Below are positions 46,720 through 58,895 of a stretch of DNA of 64,000 bases, piece after piece (the first letter of the stretch is position 1; each line of letters begins with the position of its first letter). Both the position numbers and the translations under genes were made by a program. This DNA is from Welwitschia mirabilis (lineage: Eukaryota > Gnetophyta > Gnetopsida > Welwitschiales): positions 204,722,753-204,786,752 of the forward strand of contig JBOZIK010000001.1 in the NCBI GenBank assembly GCA_051453625.1. The letters run 5' to 3'. The notes beneath the pieces were generated by a model, which saw only the letters and a list, made by a program, of their open reading frames with translations, ran no database searches and was not told the DNA's origin.

Positions 46720-48017
46720 TCTAACATTGTTCTTTATTTGAGTATAATGAATCGAAATTAAATTAGGTAAATACCTAATATCATTCTCTTCATAGGGATA
46801 ATTAGGATGGTTTACATAATTTTCATAGGTCTTCCTTAATTACAAGTTATAATAAAAAAGAAAGAGATAAAAAGGGTTGAAAACATTATTTTGAAACTTC
46901 ATTGAAAACATAGAGAAGAAAAAAAGCTCCACTTTCTTATCTAACTTATCCAATAGCAATTCTTCACTCTAATGATATTATACTTAAAACATACTTCAAA
47001 CTATCAAGTAATAATGGCTTGAATCATGGTTACATAATTTCATTCACCATATAAAAGTTGATAAACTTAATAGCCACTTCATTCTTCACATCCTCAAAAT
47101 AAGAATGGAAAGTAAAAATCTTAAGTAATTAAAATCCATTAAATTAAGAATACTTAGATCAAATAATTATAGAATTAATTCAAATGATAATGAAAAGAAA
47201 TATTAATAATGCTACTTAAGCATTAAAGGTACGAATTAATTTATAAATTAAAACCAAAAAAAGACAACTATTATGTATTAAATCAAAAAGGAATATTACA
47301 TCAAAAGAAGAAGAAAATCAAATAAAAATCTTCAGGCTATACTTTGAACAAGCCCACTCCTAAAGAAAGTGATTAGAAGGTCATGTTAGCTTAATGCTTT
47401 AAAAGTTCTATTGCTTTACAAAATAAAGAAAGTTTACAAATGATGGATCAAGGGCCTTTTATAGGTGAGGATAGCATTGATGTGATTAAGAGAATTTGGC
47501 TTGTAATATTAGTAGAATCTTCATCTTTTAGTACTTCATAGATAAGATTCTATCATGTAGTATAGCACTGGATAAAATATCCATCATTTAGTATTTGGTA
47601 GAGCTTTTCTTATAGAATTTGATGGGGATTATCATATAGTATTAGATGGAACCTTTTTTATAAGGAGTTTAAACTATGGTTGTTGAAGCTAGATTCATTT
47701 ATCAACTAATGCTATTATCACATCTCTTTAATGGCATCTTCACATGCCTCTTCCACATGTCTTCCAATTACTATTACATGTCATCACCTCATGTCTCCAT
47801 TACTAGTATTATTTTATGTGGAATTGTATCCATCTTCTGCATGTATTTCAAAATGTGGCCAAAGATATGCAATTATTATGGAGAAAAGTGTAAAATTAAA
47901 CTTTGTTTAAAAAATAATATAAAACATATTTTATTTTAAAATAGTTAAATGAATATTTTAATTATAATAAATCATCCTGAAAACCTTGATATAAATGTCA
48001 ATTTTTACATATTAACA
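46720..48017 (-). mobile_element. LTR F4 (3' LTR, inverted)
   Basis: Minus-strand start TGTTAATATGTAAAAATTGAC (ending at 48,017) matches F3's TGTTTACATGCAAACATTGAC. TATCCCTATGAAGAGAATGA near 46,795 matches the family 3' block, and CCTATAAAAGGCC at about 47,455 matches the TATA region of F2. A purine-rich AATTAGAAG precedes it on the minus strand, marking it as a 3' LTR whose element lies at higher coordinates. The plus-strand open frame 47,676-47,939 is antisense to the LTR and not a gene. The lower boundary is approximate. Confidence 0.72.
47457..47463 (-). promoter_or_regulatory. Putative TATA box of LTR F4
   Basis: Minus strand CACCTATAAAAGGCC, the cleanest TATA box in the window. Confidence 0.5.
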
Positions 48018-49565
48018 CAACTTCTAATTAGACATTTATTAGACTCTTAGCAAAAACTTAATAATGGGATGATCAACATGGAAAGCCTATCTAAGAGAAA
48101 ACAATAAGTGTGATAAATGATATATATTTTTGAAAACTCTTATGACCAATTTATAAAATCAAGGCATTTTAAAAATTCTATGAAAAATGATGTGAAAAAT
48201 AGATGGCATACATCCTAATCAAAACTAAAATTTATCCTCAAATCCTTATGATAGACAGTGATAATGCTTTTAATAACATATCCTTAGAAAAATCTTGACA
48301 AGTTTTTTTAGTAAAATAAAAAATGCAAAGCAATACTACTAAACTACAAAAACAAAAATCTATCTAATGTGATATGGAAATCTTTTATTTATTTATGAAA
48401 ATGCTAAGTTAAAGATTAATCCATAAAAATACTTGATAATTTATGATATTATTTCTCATGAATTTGGGATGAAGTAGAATGGATTATGGAGATGAAAGAT
48501 GAAAATATGAAAAAGAACTTAACCATAAAATCAATGAATAAAGGAGATAACCTACCTAAATTAATAGTCTTCATTTTATTTTTATTATTTTTTAACTTAT
48601 ATGAATTCAATAAATTAATAATAAGTGTATTATTAACTAAATAACTTATATGAATTCAATAAATCATAGTAAATCTTAAGTTAATAACAATAAAACTTAA
48701 AAGACCTTTAATTCCAACCTTCTTCTTTTTTTTCCCTACTAGTAGTTATGTCCTTTTTAACCTTTTAATCATATTAAACATTCATTATTATGACATTTCT
48801 TTCCATAGATTTAAGCATTATGTATTATAAAGAAATCATTATTGCATTGCTAGTGAGAATTTATTTCTCTAATATAGTTGATTTTGTCATAATTAGATCA
48901 CTAGAGTTACATTACCAGTGAGCATATATTATCTGAATGTAATCAACTAAACCAAATTAAGTAATTAATGAGATGTGAATTTAAAGAAGAGATATTATTT
49001 TTATTTTTATTCTTCTTCTCATAATCATTTTTATGCATTTAAGAGGGGGCATTACCTCATTAGCCTAATTAAGAGGAATCCTATCCCCATCAAAAGCTCT
49101 AAATATAATGAATATAATATGAAGGTAGAGGTTAGCTTTTTCAACCATGTTTTACCAAAATCAAAGGTCTTAAGTAAACATGAATTTTAACAATCAAACT
49201 CAAAATACACATAACATTTTCTTAAAATCCCATAACTGCACTTCCTTATAACCATTACTTAAAATGATAGCAAGATCACATATTATTGATTTTTATTAGA
49301 GGCCATTAACTTGGATCTATAACTCTTTTAAATACATTAGTGAATGACTAGGGTGGATGATAAGTGAGTTCATGACATAGTACAAAAGTGAAACAGGTGG
49401 ATGTTGATGTTTAAAGAAATAGTAATTTATTCTACGCTAATGGTGATATTTAGAGTTTCCTAAATGAAAAGGTTTAAGGTGATGATTTTAGAAGAGGTAG
49501 TGCTTGGGTAGTTTTAAGAAATAGAGTTCATCAAGAAAAAATGTATTTAATGTTTTTAACCTAAT

Positions 49566-49612
49566 TCTAATCTAAAAGAAAATCTAATTTAAAAGAAAAT
49601 CTAATCTAAAAG
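49566..49612 (+). repeat. Tandem repeat, 17-bp unit, about 2.8 copies
   Basis: Units of TCTAATCTAAAAGAAAA, the second with one C-to-T change and the third partial. Confidence 0.85.
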
Positions 49613-50734
49613 TATAGAATAAAACTAAAAATTGTAAAAGGGGTATTTCAAGATGATGGGTGAAAAGTATCTTAACAATATAGAGGAAAAGATTGAATGA
49701 TTTAAAATTTTATGAAGAATTTTAAGCTAAGAAAATATTCATGTATATTTTTATGCAAGAGTTGATAAAATTATAGATAACATTAGTACAAGAAAAAGGG
49801 TCTATTTCTTTAAAATAAAAAATAGTCCATCCAAAGGTTTTTTTTATGTTTATTCAATAACTCATATAAGACATATTTTTAAGAGGAAGATAAAGATGAC
49901 TTAAAAATCACTTAAAAATGTAAATATTTATTATAATAATCATGTGCAAGGTCTTTAAAAGATGGTTTCAATTATAAAGAAATCTCATCTTCTTCTTTAA
50001 GACATGTATCTTACTTAGAAGATAAATATAAGGACACGATGGTTGGTACATGGGGTTCTTAAAAAAGGTTGAGGATTTATCATAAGATGGATCATATGTG
50101 GGTTCTTTACTAATGTTATTTTCTTTATTAATATTACAAGGAGATTCCTCCTCATTAGGTTTATTAAGTTATAATGATTGTAATTTAATGTTCCTCTTAT
50201 TAATGTTACTTAATGAATCATTCTTTATTATGTTACTCTCTAAGATATAGCCTTTTTCAAATCATTTTTCATCTTTTAATGATTGCTCATTACATGACAT
50301 GTTTAATGTTTCTCTCAAGGTATATCTTTCTTGCATATAATTCTTTACTATCTAATGAATTTTTAAATTTAATGTTTTCATAGGTTTTCTCATTAATTTA
50401 TTTTTTATTTCTAAAGGATATTGCTTGAGTATCATTAATTACACTTTCTTTAATCCTTTTAAAGTTTTTAATACTCTTAGATTTGTGGAATATAGAAAGG
50501 TCTTTCTTCTATTAGTTAAGAATACCAATGATTTGAGCACTAGTCTTGGTTACCTACTAGAGATATTTCTCAGATTTTTCCATGATTTTATTAGCAATTT
50601 TTTTAAGATAATATGAATAAGATTGATGCATATTAAAAGATATTTGGGTATCACCCTTTAAGAATCTCTATAGTATATCTTCTAAGAAATGTAATAAGGT
50701 TTGTTAAATATAAGAACAAGGATACTATTAGTTA

Positions 50735-50834
50735 NNNNNNNNNNNNNNNNNNNNNNNNNNNNNNNNNNNNNNNNNNNNNNNNNNNNNNNNNNNNNNNNNN
50801 NNNNNNNNNNNNNNNNNNNNNNNNNNNNNNNNNN
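50735..50834. other. Assembly gap, 100 N, between near-identical flanks
   Basis: The 32 bp before the gap (GTTAAATATAAGAACAAGG...) is repeated after it with one C-to-A difference. Confidence 0.95.
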
Positions 50835-50968
50835 GTTAAATATAAGAAAAAGGATACTATTAGTTAAATGCTAAAGAATATAAAGATGAGAAGTATTCAT
50901 GTTGCATAAACATTTATTGGTATTCAAGGTTAAGTTGGGTTTAGATTTACATAAATTTTCTGAATGTT

Positions 50969-52205
50969 TGTTGCACTACCAAATTGCATGTATTTGATAG
51001 GGTATTTTGAGTAGTTTTGTAGAAAATTAAATAGCTTGTATTGAGTTTTAACAATTATGAAGAGCTAAGTTAAATATCATGAAAACATGCAATATTCATT
51101 TCATTTAATAGTAGTTTAGAAAAAATACAATACTTCTTATCAAAAGCAGTAATCCTATAATCAAAAAGTTAAATGTAACATAAGATATACCTTTATAAAG
51201 CTCATTGTTCACCTTATCATCTAGATAATTATACAGACAATATAAGAACTCATCCTAACTAGGATGCTTATTGGACTAATCTAGTATGAATGTAAATCTT
51301 GTATGATATGGCATCATCTCCTGTGATGTTTAGAAAAATAGTAGGACAATACCTAAAAATAATACTTTACCATAATTCACTAAACTTTTGCCATGTGTCT
51401 TGCATCTTCTTGTACAACTATTAGGTTTTTACTAAATCTATTAGTGTTTAATGTTTTTAAAGTTTTTTATTGTAATAAATATTCTCATGCCTTGGACTCT
51501 AACTTTATCTATCATGACAAGAGATCAAAGGATAGGAGGTCCATCTCTTATTATTGTAAAGAGATGTCTTCCTTGGTGCTAAGCTATGTATCCTTTATTG
51601 AGGTGCTACTATTTTATCATATAGATGTTGGTTCAACTTAATAAAAACTCTATTTATCTTTTATATCATTTATTATGTGAATCTCCATTATGGTTTATTT
51701 TTCTTATCATTCTATAATAGCTTTCTCTATGATGCAGATCACGAGGGTAATCTTTGTTAATGTTGAAATTATTAGTTAAGGTGCATTACATTTCATTTTC
51801 TAGATTAAATTTGTATTATTTTTATATTCTATTTGATGCACCTGATAGCTTATGTTGGTCTTGATCTGGTGATGGCTTTTCTTAATTAATCTAGATTATA
51901 CAAGATTAATATTAATAATTTGGTAATTGAATAAATGTTGCATTTAGAACAAGACTTGCATCTCATTTGTATAGTGTATTTACTTACATTATTTCTTTGC
52001 ATTGTTATTATTCTCCTTAAAGATTACATAAGTATTTTATTTTAAAATTAATTCTCTTTCTTCTTGCTTATGCCTTTAATAAAATTATGACATTTGGGTC
52101 ACTTCCATCTATATTAGTATGTTATATTGTGTATAATATATATATATAGGTAATTTTTAAGACTTGTTTAAGGACATAATTTTTGGATGAATACACACTA
52201 TGACA
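50969..52205 (+). mobile_element. 5' LTR of element C
   Basis: 1,237 bp, start TGTTGCACTACC (intact TG) and end TGACA just before the PBS. It aligns with the element-B LTRs and the solo LTR. Contains the shared TAATAAATA block near 51,473 and an 82-codon open frame (51,393-51,641) that parallels the frame in the element-B LTR. The 3' LTR of element C lies beyond the window. Confidence 0.88.
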
Positions 52206-52208
52206 TCT

Positions 52209-52226
52209 TGGAATCATTGTTAGGGA
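52209..52226 (+). mobile_element. tRNA-Asp PBS of element C
   Basis: TGGAATCATTGTTAGGGA, placed 3 bases after the LTR end as in element B. All differences from the tRNA-Asp PBS are transitions except one C-to-A. Confidence 0.82.
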
Positions 52227-52929
52227 AAGTTGCTTGAAGTTTGAGGATTTTTATTGCTCAGATAAATAGTTTGGATTTTAGTTTAGGTACTTGTCTATAG
52301 TAATGTTATATTCTTATAGTAAAAATGTAATTTTTTTCTTTTGCATTTTCTAATTTGCATTCTAAAAATAATACTCTATCATTCTCTTTGTTGTTAAGAC
52401 AGTGTACAATGATGACTACCTATGAAACTTAGTTATTTTTTATCATTTTCATGAAAACTAAGATTTTCTTATCATCCAATATATTATCTAGATAATTTAC
52501 AGGATCACTGTTAATTTTTATTCTGTGTTTTTAAAATTCTATTTTTTTTGTGTTTTTCATATTTGAGTTTTTTATATCTTCTATTGTCTAGGTACAATGT
52601 TTAAATGACCAAAGAGACAACACTAATAGAAATAGAACTAAGCATGCTAGGACCTAGTAAACTCAAGTAAAAAGATAAAGTCTTAGAGAGAGAAACTACT
52701 ATTCAAAGAAAATGTCTAAGAAGCTTTAACTAACTATGAAATAAACTAAAGTATGCACATCTCAGGTTTCTAAAGTATTCCAAGAATAGAGAAAAAATAA
52801 TTTTCTAAACTTATTATTTCTAAATCTATTTTTTTCAAAGAAAAATTTTCAAACAAAAGTTTAGGAAAAAGCCATTTTATTACAGTGTCAAACTCTGTGC
52901 AAAAATAGAAACAAATATCTTCACCTAAT
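52227..52929 (+). other. Untranslated leader of element C
   Basis: Similar in order to 17,466-18,147 of element B. No coding sequence. Confidence 0.6.
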
Positions 52930-53785
52930 CCCTCTATTATGATCGGAACCTCTACTACCCTTGAAAATATAAATGATAATGTAAATCTTAAAGAACTAAT
53001 TGCAAACAAAAAGTGTGAAATCCAAATCCTTTTGACCTTTCTATTGATGATGATGTTGAGTTAAAAATTTTAAATGCTTATCTTATTTTTAATGGAGAAA
53101 ATGATGAAGATCCCCTCCAACATATAGTTGACATTAAAAAATTAGTTCTTACTTTTATGAATAGTAAAAAATAAATTAGTAATCATACTTGCATGATTAT
53201 ATGTTCTATCACATTAAAAGAAAAATAAAAATTATGGTTAAGAAATATTCCACTTAAAATCTTAAAAAAAAGGAACCAAGTTCAAGAAGCCTTTATAAAA
53301 AGATTTATAAGTGAAACAACAATAAGAAAAATAAAAAAATAGGTAATAAATTTCTAATAACAACCCAATAAATATTATGCATCCACTTATGAATGATTTT
53401 TTATTGCAATTCATTCTAACTATATAGATGCATTCACTAAAGAAGAATTAGTGTATTATTTCTATAGTGGACTTAATAGCCAAATTAAATAATTTGTATA
53501 TTTTTAATGTGGAGGAAATTTAATAAATATCACATTAGAAAATAGATGGACATTGTTAGAAGAACTACTTGAAGTAAGTCAAACATGACCTAAACCAATA
53601 CCTAAAGAAAATTATACTGTAGGCCAAATCATAAAAGATCTCAAAAAATTAAAACAAGAAAAAGATAAAGCAAAAATAGAAAACAAACCAATAAATGTCA
53701 TTAAGGATTTCACAAAAACCTTTAAAAATATACTTAAATAATTTTATATGCAAAAGTAGCAACTAAAAAGAGTGTGGTTCCAATT
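52930..53785 (+). pseudogene. Gag of element C, 5' part
   Basis: Open stretch with SIDDDVELKILNAYLI then NGENDEDPLQHI (from about 53,091), the same Gag signature as element B. Further fragments (KRFISETT near 53,300; YYFYSGLNSQ near 53,455) follow between stops. It is interrupted at about 53,786, inside the zinc knuckle, by a foreign insertion. Confidence 0.85.
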
Positions 53786-56190
53786 GCTTACATACAACAT
53801 CTTACATAGATCATCCTGAGTTGGGATGTGGTTCATTCACTATTAAAACTATATCACTCAACATTCCTCTATAGAACTTGGCCGGGGAAAACTATGTCAT
53901 TATGACAATCAATTATAGAGTTCATCATAAGCACCTAATACCATTCATTAGTTACTTATGAAAGGTGCAATCTCTATGATGCAAGGGAACTATGTCACTT
54001 CCTAAAATGCTGGTAAGAGGGAGAGGGTATTCGATCTAGCCAAGGGAAATAACATAGGCCACTTAAATGTGTAGAATCCTTGATAAGTCGATGAGAGAAA
54101 CAACATAGCCAAGTGGATGTTTGTGGGTTCTTTTCTAATTATGAATGATCTTGCCAAGGCCAAAGTACTATAGTAATTTCCATAAAGTAGATTACTAGCA
54201 ACTAGCCTAAGTATAAACAACAACCTCAAATTTAGAGTAACTAGGTGGTGGTTTATAAGGTAACTAATAACTAAACCAAATCCAATAAAAATGATCTAAA
54301 TAGGGATACTTAGTAATAGTGGCTCTATACCTTAAGTAATACCTATATGTGACATCATTACCTAGTCCTTCCATGTTTAATTTTAGTTGATTACATGTGC
54401 CATATATGTAGGAGTAAAAGCATCTAGTTACAACACCACATAGTTGATTGATATGGTAGTTATTATGTGGTGTAAAATGATAAGTATTAAGCTCTACTGA
54501 TATATCAATACTTATGCTTTTAGTTCATAATGTAAGCACCCCATAGCCAGATAAAGAAGGATAAAGAATTTTGTAGTGGTTACATGCTCAACCTAGTTCT
54601 ATTTAATGATACACCAATCCACAGGTCCTTCGAATGGATGTTGTTTACCATTGCTTCATCTCTTCATATACATATATATGTGTGGTGTGGTACATAAGCT
54701 TCATTGCAACTAAAACATAAGTGATTTACAACTATTCTTACTTATTTGATTAAATGGTAACATTTCTACCTATGTGCATACACCTAGATAAGTGATACAT
54801 CTATGTACGGAATAGTAAATGGTGTAATGCTCCCCTGTAGTGGGATGCTCCCCTATAGTCCCCTGATATATGGCTAGGGTAAATACTAAATGCACTTTTC
54901 CATTTATGTAACAATGTCCTTGTCCATACCTTTATTTCTTATTACTCATCGATTACTAATACATGTCGGTTTCATAACTTGTTGTGCACTTATGTCGAAG
55001 AATGAATATAACCAAGTGTTCATGTTACATAAGCATGTAATTTCCAATCACCATAACATTCTATATAGGAGATATGCATACATAGGTTAGACATCTAAAT
55101 TGGATTGCAGAGCCAGAGAGTAGAACATTAGTAATAATAGATAAGAGTCGTGATAGGTGAGCAATATATCTCTCCATACATAGTAAGATATGTGTATGAT
55201 ATGGCTATGTATGATAGATGGTATGTAGTACAAGATTCCTTTATACCATTCTAGGATATTAATCAATTACATAATTGTAGTAGTTAAATAATCAAACTCA
55301 AACTACTTAGTGGCTAAATAAAACATAGGTGCTATAAAGGCCCTAGGTAATACATGGGTGCTATAGAGGCTCAAGCTTGGGATGACTATAGTGGGAAAGC
55401 ATACCCTGTGATTTTTAACCTAGAGTACACTTGTACGTAATGGTGTCATGATTAGGCTTATATTTTTGTAAGATGGTATACTCCCACTAGCTTAGATTCT
55501 TGCAAATGTGGGGGCTACTCCTTGATGGTAAACCATTGCAGCATGTAAAAGCATTAATGGGGGTTGGTATCTAACCTACCAACTTACTTGTACTTTTACT
55601 AATTTATGGCATCCAAGTAGATAGGATTATCCAATAGCTAAACAATCAGTTAGCATTTAGGTGCAGTGGATAGGCTAGCATTAGAAATCAAAGTCAATCC
55701 TATATACAAGAATAATCTAATACCTTATCCACCATACACTAGACTAATTTTACTATCGTGTTCAATAATACCTATCCCTCTCTCATCATATGAAAACTTC
55801 TTTGCATTGCTACACTTACCTATGTGTAATTTACCTATGTATGCAAGAAAGAGGACACTTAATCTTAATATATATTGTTAGAATATCCATGATTAATATT
55901 TCACATACTCAAGTGCTACATAATACAAAGTGGTTCAATTGCACATAACCATATAGTGGCTTGTATATGCATTTGAAAATATTAAAATCCAAACATCTAC
56001 ATGAAGTCAGTTCCAATACGTGGTGGTTAGTATATGGAGGGTAAGCACAATCTCAGTTGCAAACCATAAAACGTGTCCATACATGTGTGTATAATGAAGG
56101 GTAGATGATAACATACAAACCTAGTCATTTGGTAAAGGCAGACAAGAATCCTTAAAGAGGTAGCCTAGTGGGTATTGAATCCTCCTCTTT
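53786..56190. mobile_element. 2.4-kb insertion of unknown type in the gag of element C
   Basis: Element B is continuous here (19,030-19,065), whereas element C breaks after GTGTGGTTCCAA and resumes at AACTATCATGTAATAAAA near 56,197. The insert has visibly more C, G and CpG than its surroundings (for example GGCCGGGG, TCGATGAG, CATGTCGG), so it is probably younger. It contains local tandem repeats (18-bp unit near 54,828-54,863; a related GGTGCTATAAAGGC / GGTGCTATAGAGGC pair at 55,327-55,374). Short open frames (such as 54,890-55,090 and 55,666-55,881) show no domain. A solo LTR is possible, but I could not fix termini or a target duplication; the boundaries are good to about 15 bp. Confidence 0.6.
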
Positions 56191-56700
56191 GAAGTACAAT
56201 AACTATCATGTAATAAAAAAGTATCCATTATTGCCTACTTATAAATAGAAAATTTATGAAGAGGTGTGTGCATTTAACCAAAAGTCTTCAAACTTTAGAA
56301 ATCAAAATCAAAATCAAAGCGAATTTTAATCTAAGATGAATACATAACCTAATTTTTAATCTTTAAAAAAAATTCAAAACGTTTTAAGTAAATCATCCAA
56401 ATTTTTAACCATTTAGAATTAGATTTGAGAATTCTAACTTTAAAACAACCAACTCAAACTTCCAACCAAGTAGCTCAAATTATTAAGAAAGCATATTAAA
56501 TTCTCAAAATCAAAGTGATCCACTTAGATTCCATTGATGAATTAAGAAAATTTCAAGAGAAAATAAATTTAAACATTAAAAATCTCATTAATATACTTTA
56601 ACAAACTATTCTTGCAAATCAAAGACCATAAGTATCACTTATAACACAACTTTTACAAAATCCTAATAAGTAAGAAAAGATTATAAGGTTGTGATAAGAA
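56191..56700 (+). pseudogene. Gag of element C, 3' part after the insertion
   Basis: Resumes with YNNYHVIKKYPLL, the second half of the zinc knuckle. The His is present but the final Cys is Tyr, as in element B. Asn-rich fragments follow, parallel to 19,130-19,560. Confidence 0.75.
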
Positions 56701-57660
56701 GTGAAAATGACATAACACCTCCTATTCATGAGGCTTTAACTTCTTAATATGATAAGAATGATTGAGAAGAAGAGGATATTAAAATTTTATAAAATCATAT
56801 TTTTCCTTTCCCTTTAAGTAATAAGATTAATAAGCAAATTCGTCTTAAGATAAAGGAAAGAAACTTACTACCCCTTGGCTTGATAGACTAAATATCAATC
56901 CTACCTTTGATGATTATATTAAAGCCGTAATGCAAAATTGGAGCATAAATTTATCATTTTATAAATTCTTGCAAGAAAATCAAAAATATTTTAAGTTATG
57001 GAAAGATCTAATTAAGAGAAAAAAAATAAATCATACCTAGTAAAATATTCCTATCACAATTTGTAACTAACTTAGTTTTGCAAAAGTATCAAAATTTAAG
57101 GATCTTGAGGCAGCAATATTTAGTATTACTTCAGAAGAAAATAAAAGAATTAAAAATTCCTTAATTGATATAAGACTAATTGTTAACATTATTCCTTTAC
57201 ACATTTATCAACAAATTGAATTGGAAAGTAGAATTAAGCCTATACATATTATCTTAGAATTAGTGGATACATCTATGAAGAAATATTTAGGAATAATAAA
57301 AGATTTAGTGATACAAATTGAAAAAGCATTCCATCTAACAGACATGGTTTTGATTGAAGTTAGGCATAATAGAGGTTACCACTACTTCTATGTAGAGAAT
57401 TTTGTGTAACATCCCATTGTATTATTGATACAAAAACTGAAATGATGGAATGTCATTTAAGAAATAAAAGTTTACTATTAGAGTTTTTAATGCTACTAAA
57501 AAATTCCTAAGTAATGAGTTAAATTTTGAAGAAAGATAGTCAATGTTTTATAATCCTATCTTATTTGAAGATCCACTTAAAGTAGAAAACCTAAAAGATT
57601 TCAATGATGATGGACTCAACTATAAGCATTTAGAAACTAATTGTTTTGATTAAGAGAATA
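56701..57660 (+). pseudogene. Protease region of element C
   Basis: Acidic pre-protease segment, then the active-site region L-I-D-I-R-L-I-V-N-I-I-P: the catalytic Asp (57,167) is kept but the following Gly is Arg (AGA, 57,173), a G-to-A change. The 62-codon open frame 57,221-57,409 covers the central fold, with DTSMKKYLGIIKDLVIQ matching the A-D-R-S-x-x-x-P-x-G-x-x-E-D-x-x-V block of plant gypsy proteases. The C-terminal RNKSLLLEF-like segment follows. It is the least deleted protease of the three family copies. Confidence 0.82.
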
Positions 57661-57799
57661 AAGAAACTAAACCTGCAATCTATAAAAGAGTCCAACATTT
57701 AAAAACAACTAATATTTTAGATTTTGAAGCAGGTCATCCATCCCAGTAATCTAGATGATAGTTATAGACAATAATTAATTTTAATTAGAAAATAACTAA

Positions 57800-58895
57800 A
57801 ACTAAAAATCTAAATTTAAATCTAAAACATTTACCCAATGGACTAAAATATTTTTTTGTGTGATGATCAGAATAAATCATTGATAATAAGTAAGAACTTT
57901 TTCCTTTAATAATAATTGATTTAGATCTTACTTTTAAATTATAAGATTAATGCATATGCTTGAATCCATAAGGATTTAATAGCCATTCCTACTTCCATTA
58001 TTTAACATAAAATCTACCTTGAAGATAATGCAAAATCTATTAGGCATCCTTAACATAAACTAAATATCGTAATTAAATAAGTTTTAAAAGATAATATAAT
58101 TAAATTAATGGATTTTGAGAATATTTATAGCATATCTAATAGTGACTAGATTAGCCCTTTGATGGTAGTGCCTTAGAAAGAAGGGAAGTGGAGAGTGTGT
58201 ATTGATTTTAGGAAGATAAATAAAGTAACAAATAAAGACCATTGCCCTTTATCTTTTCTTGATTAAATACTTGATATAATCTGAGGACATACCTTTTATT
58301 GCTTTCATGATGGACATAGTAGTTATAATTAGGCATATATAGCTAGTGAGGATTAAGCAAAAATAACATTTACTTTATCTTCTAAAACATTTACTTTTAC
58401 ATACATGTCTTTTGGAGTTTTTAATGCTTGTGATACTTTTTAAAGTGCAATAATGGGTATCTTTTCTAATGTGTTAGAGTCTTTAATTAAAATTGTGATA
58501 GATAACTTCTCAATCCAAGGTAAAAGCTTTAAATAAATCCTAGAAAGATTAGAAAAAGTCTTTGGTAGATGCATTGAGAAAGGCCTACATTTTAGTTGGG
58601 ATAATAGTCTCTTTCTAGTTGATAATGGAATTATCTTAATTCACCATATTTCTAGTAAATAATTATGATGAACTCTAAAAAGGTAATTTTTACAAAAAAC
58701 CTAACTCTTTCAATAAATGTAAAATAGGTTGGATCTTTTTTGATCATCATGATTTTATCATTGTTTTATTCAAGATTATGCTAAAATTTATAAATCCCTT
58801 TACTTATTACTTGAAAAAAAAGCTAAATTTGCATGGAATAAATCTTATCATCTTTATTTTAAAACACTTAAAGATAAAATCTCTTCCATGCCTAT
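57800..58895 (+). pseudogene. Reverse transcriptase of element C
   Basis: Conserved blocks in order: CIDFRKINKVTNKDHCPLSF (about 58,198), the HDGHSSYN block (about 58,303), YMSFGVFNACDTF (about 58,403), IMGIFSNVLESLIKIVIDNFSIQG (split here: IMGIF, then IVIDNFSIQG at about 58,492), then the thumb. The catalytic F/Y-x-D-D is I-D-N: the second Asp codon at 58,504 is AAC. About full length for the domain but with many stops. Confidence 0.9.

Larger units (their letters stand above)
48018..50968 (-). mobile_element. Internal remnant of the F4 element and flank
   Basis: The first ~250 bp matches (inverted) the sequence preceding LTR F3. Beyond that no gag or pol domain was recognised. It contains a 17-bp tandem repeat (49,566-49,612) and a 100-N gap (50,735-50,834). 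No 5' LTR or PBS was found before element C, so the element is truncated or the sequence too eroded. Confidence 0.45.

Noticed and set aside
54002-55881. Three small ORFs inside the 2.4-kb insertion
   Set aside because: On both strands, unrelated to each other, no domain, and consistent with chance in a less A+T-rich segment.
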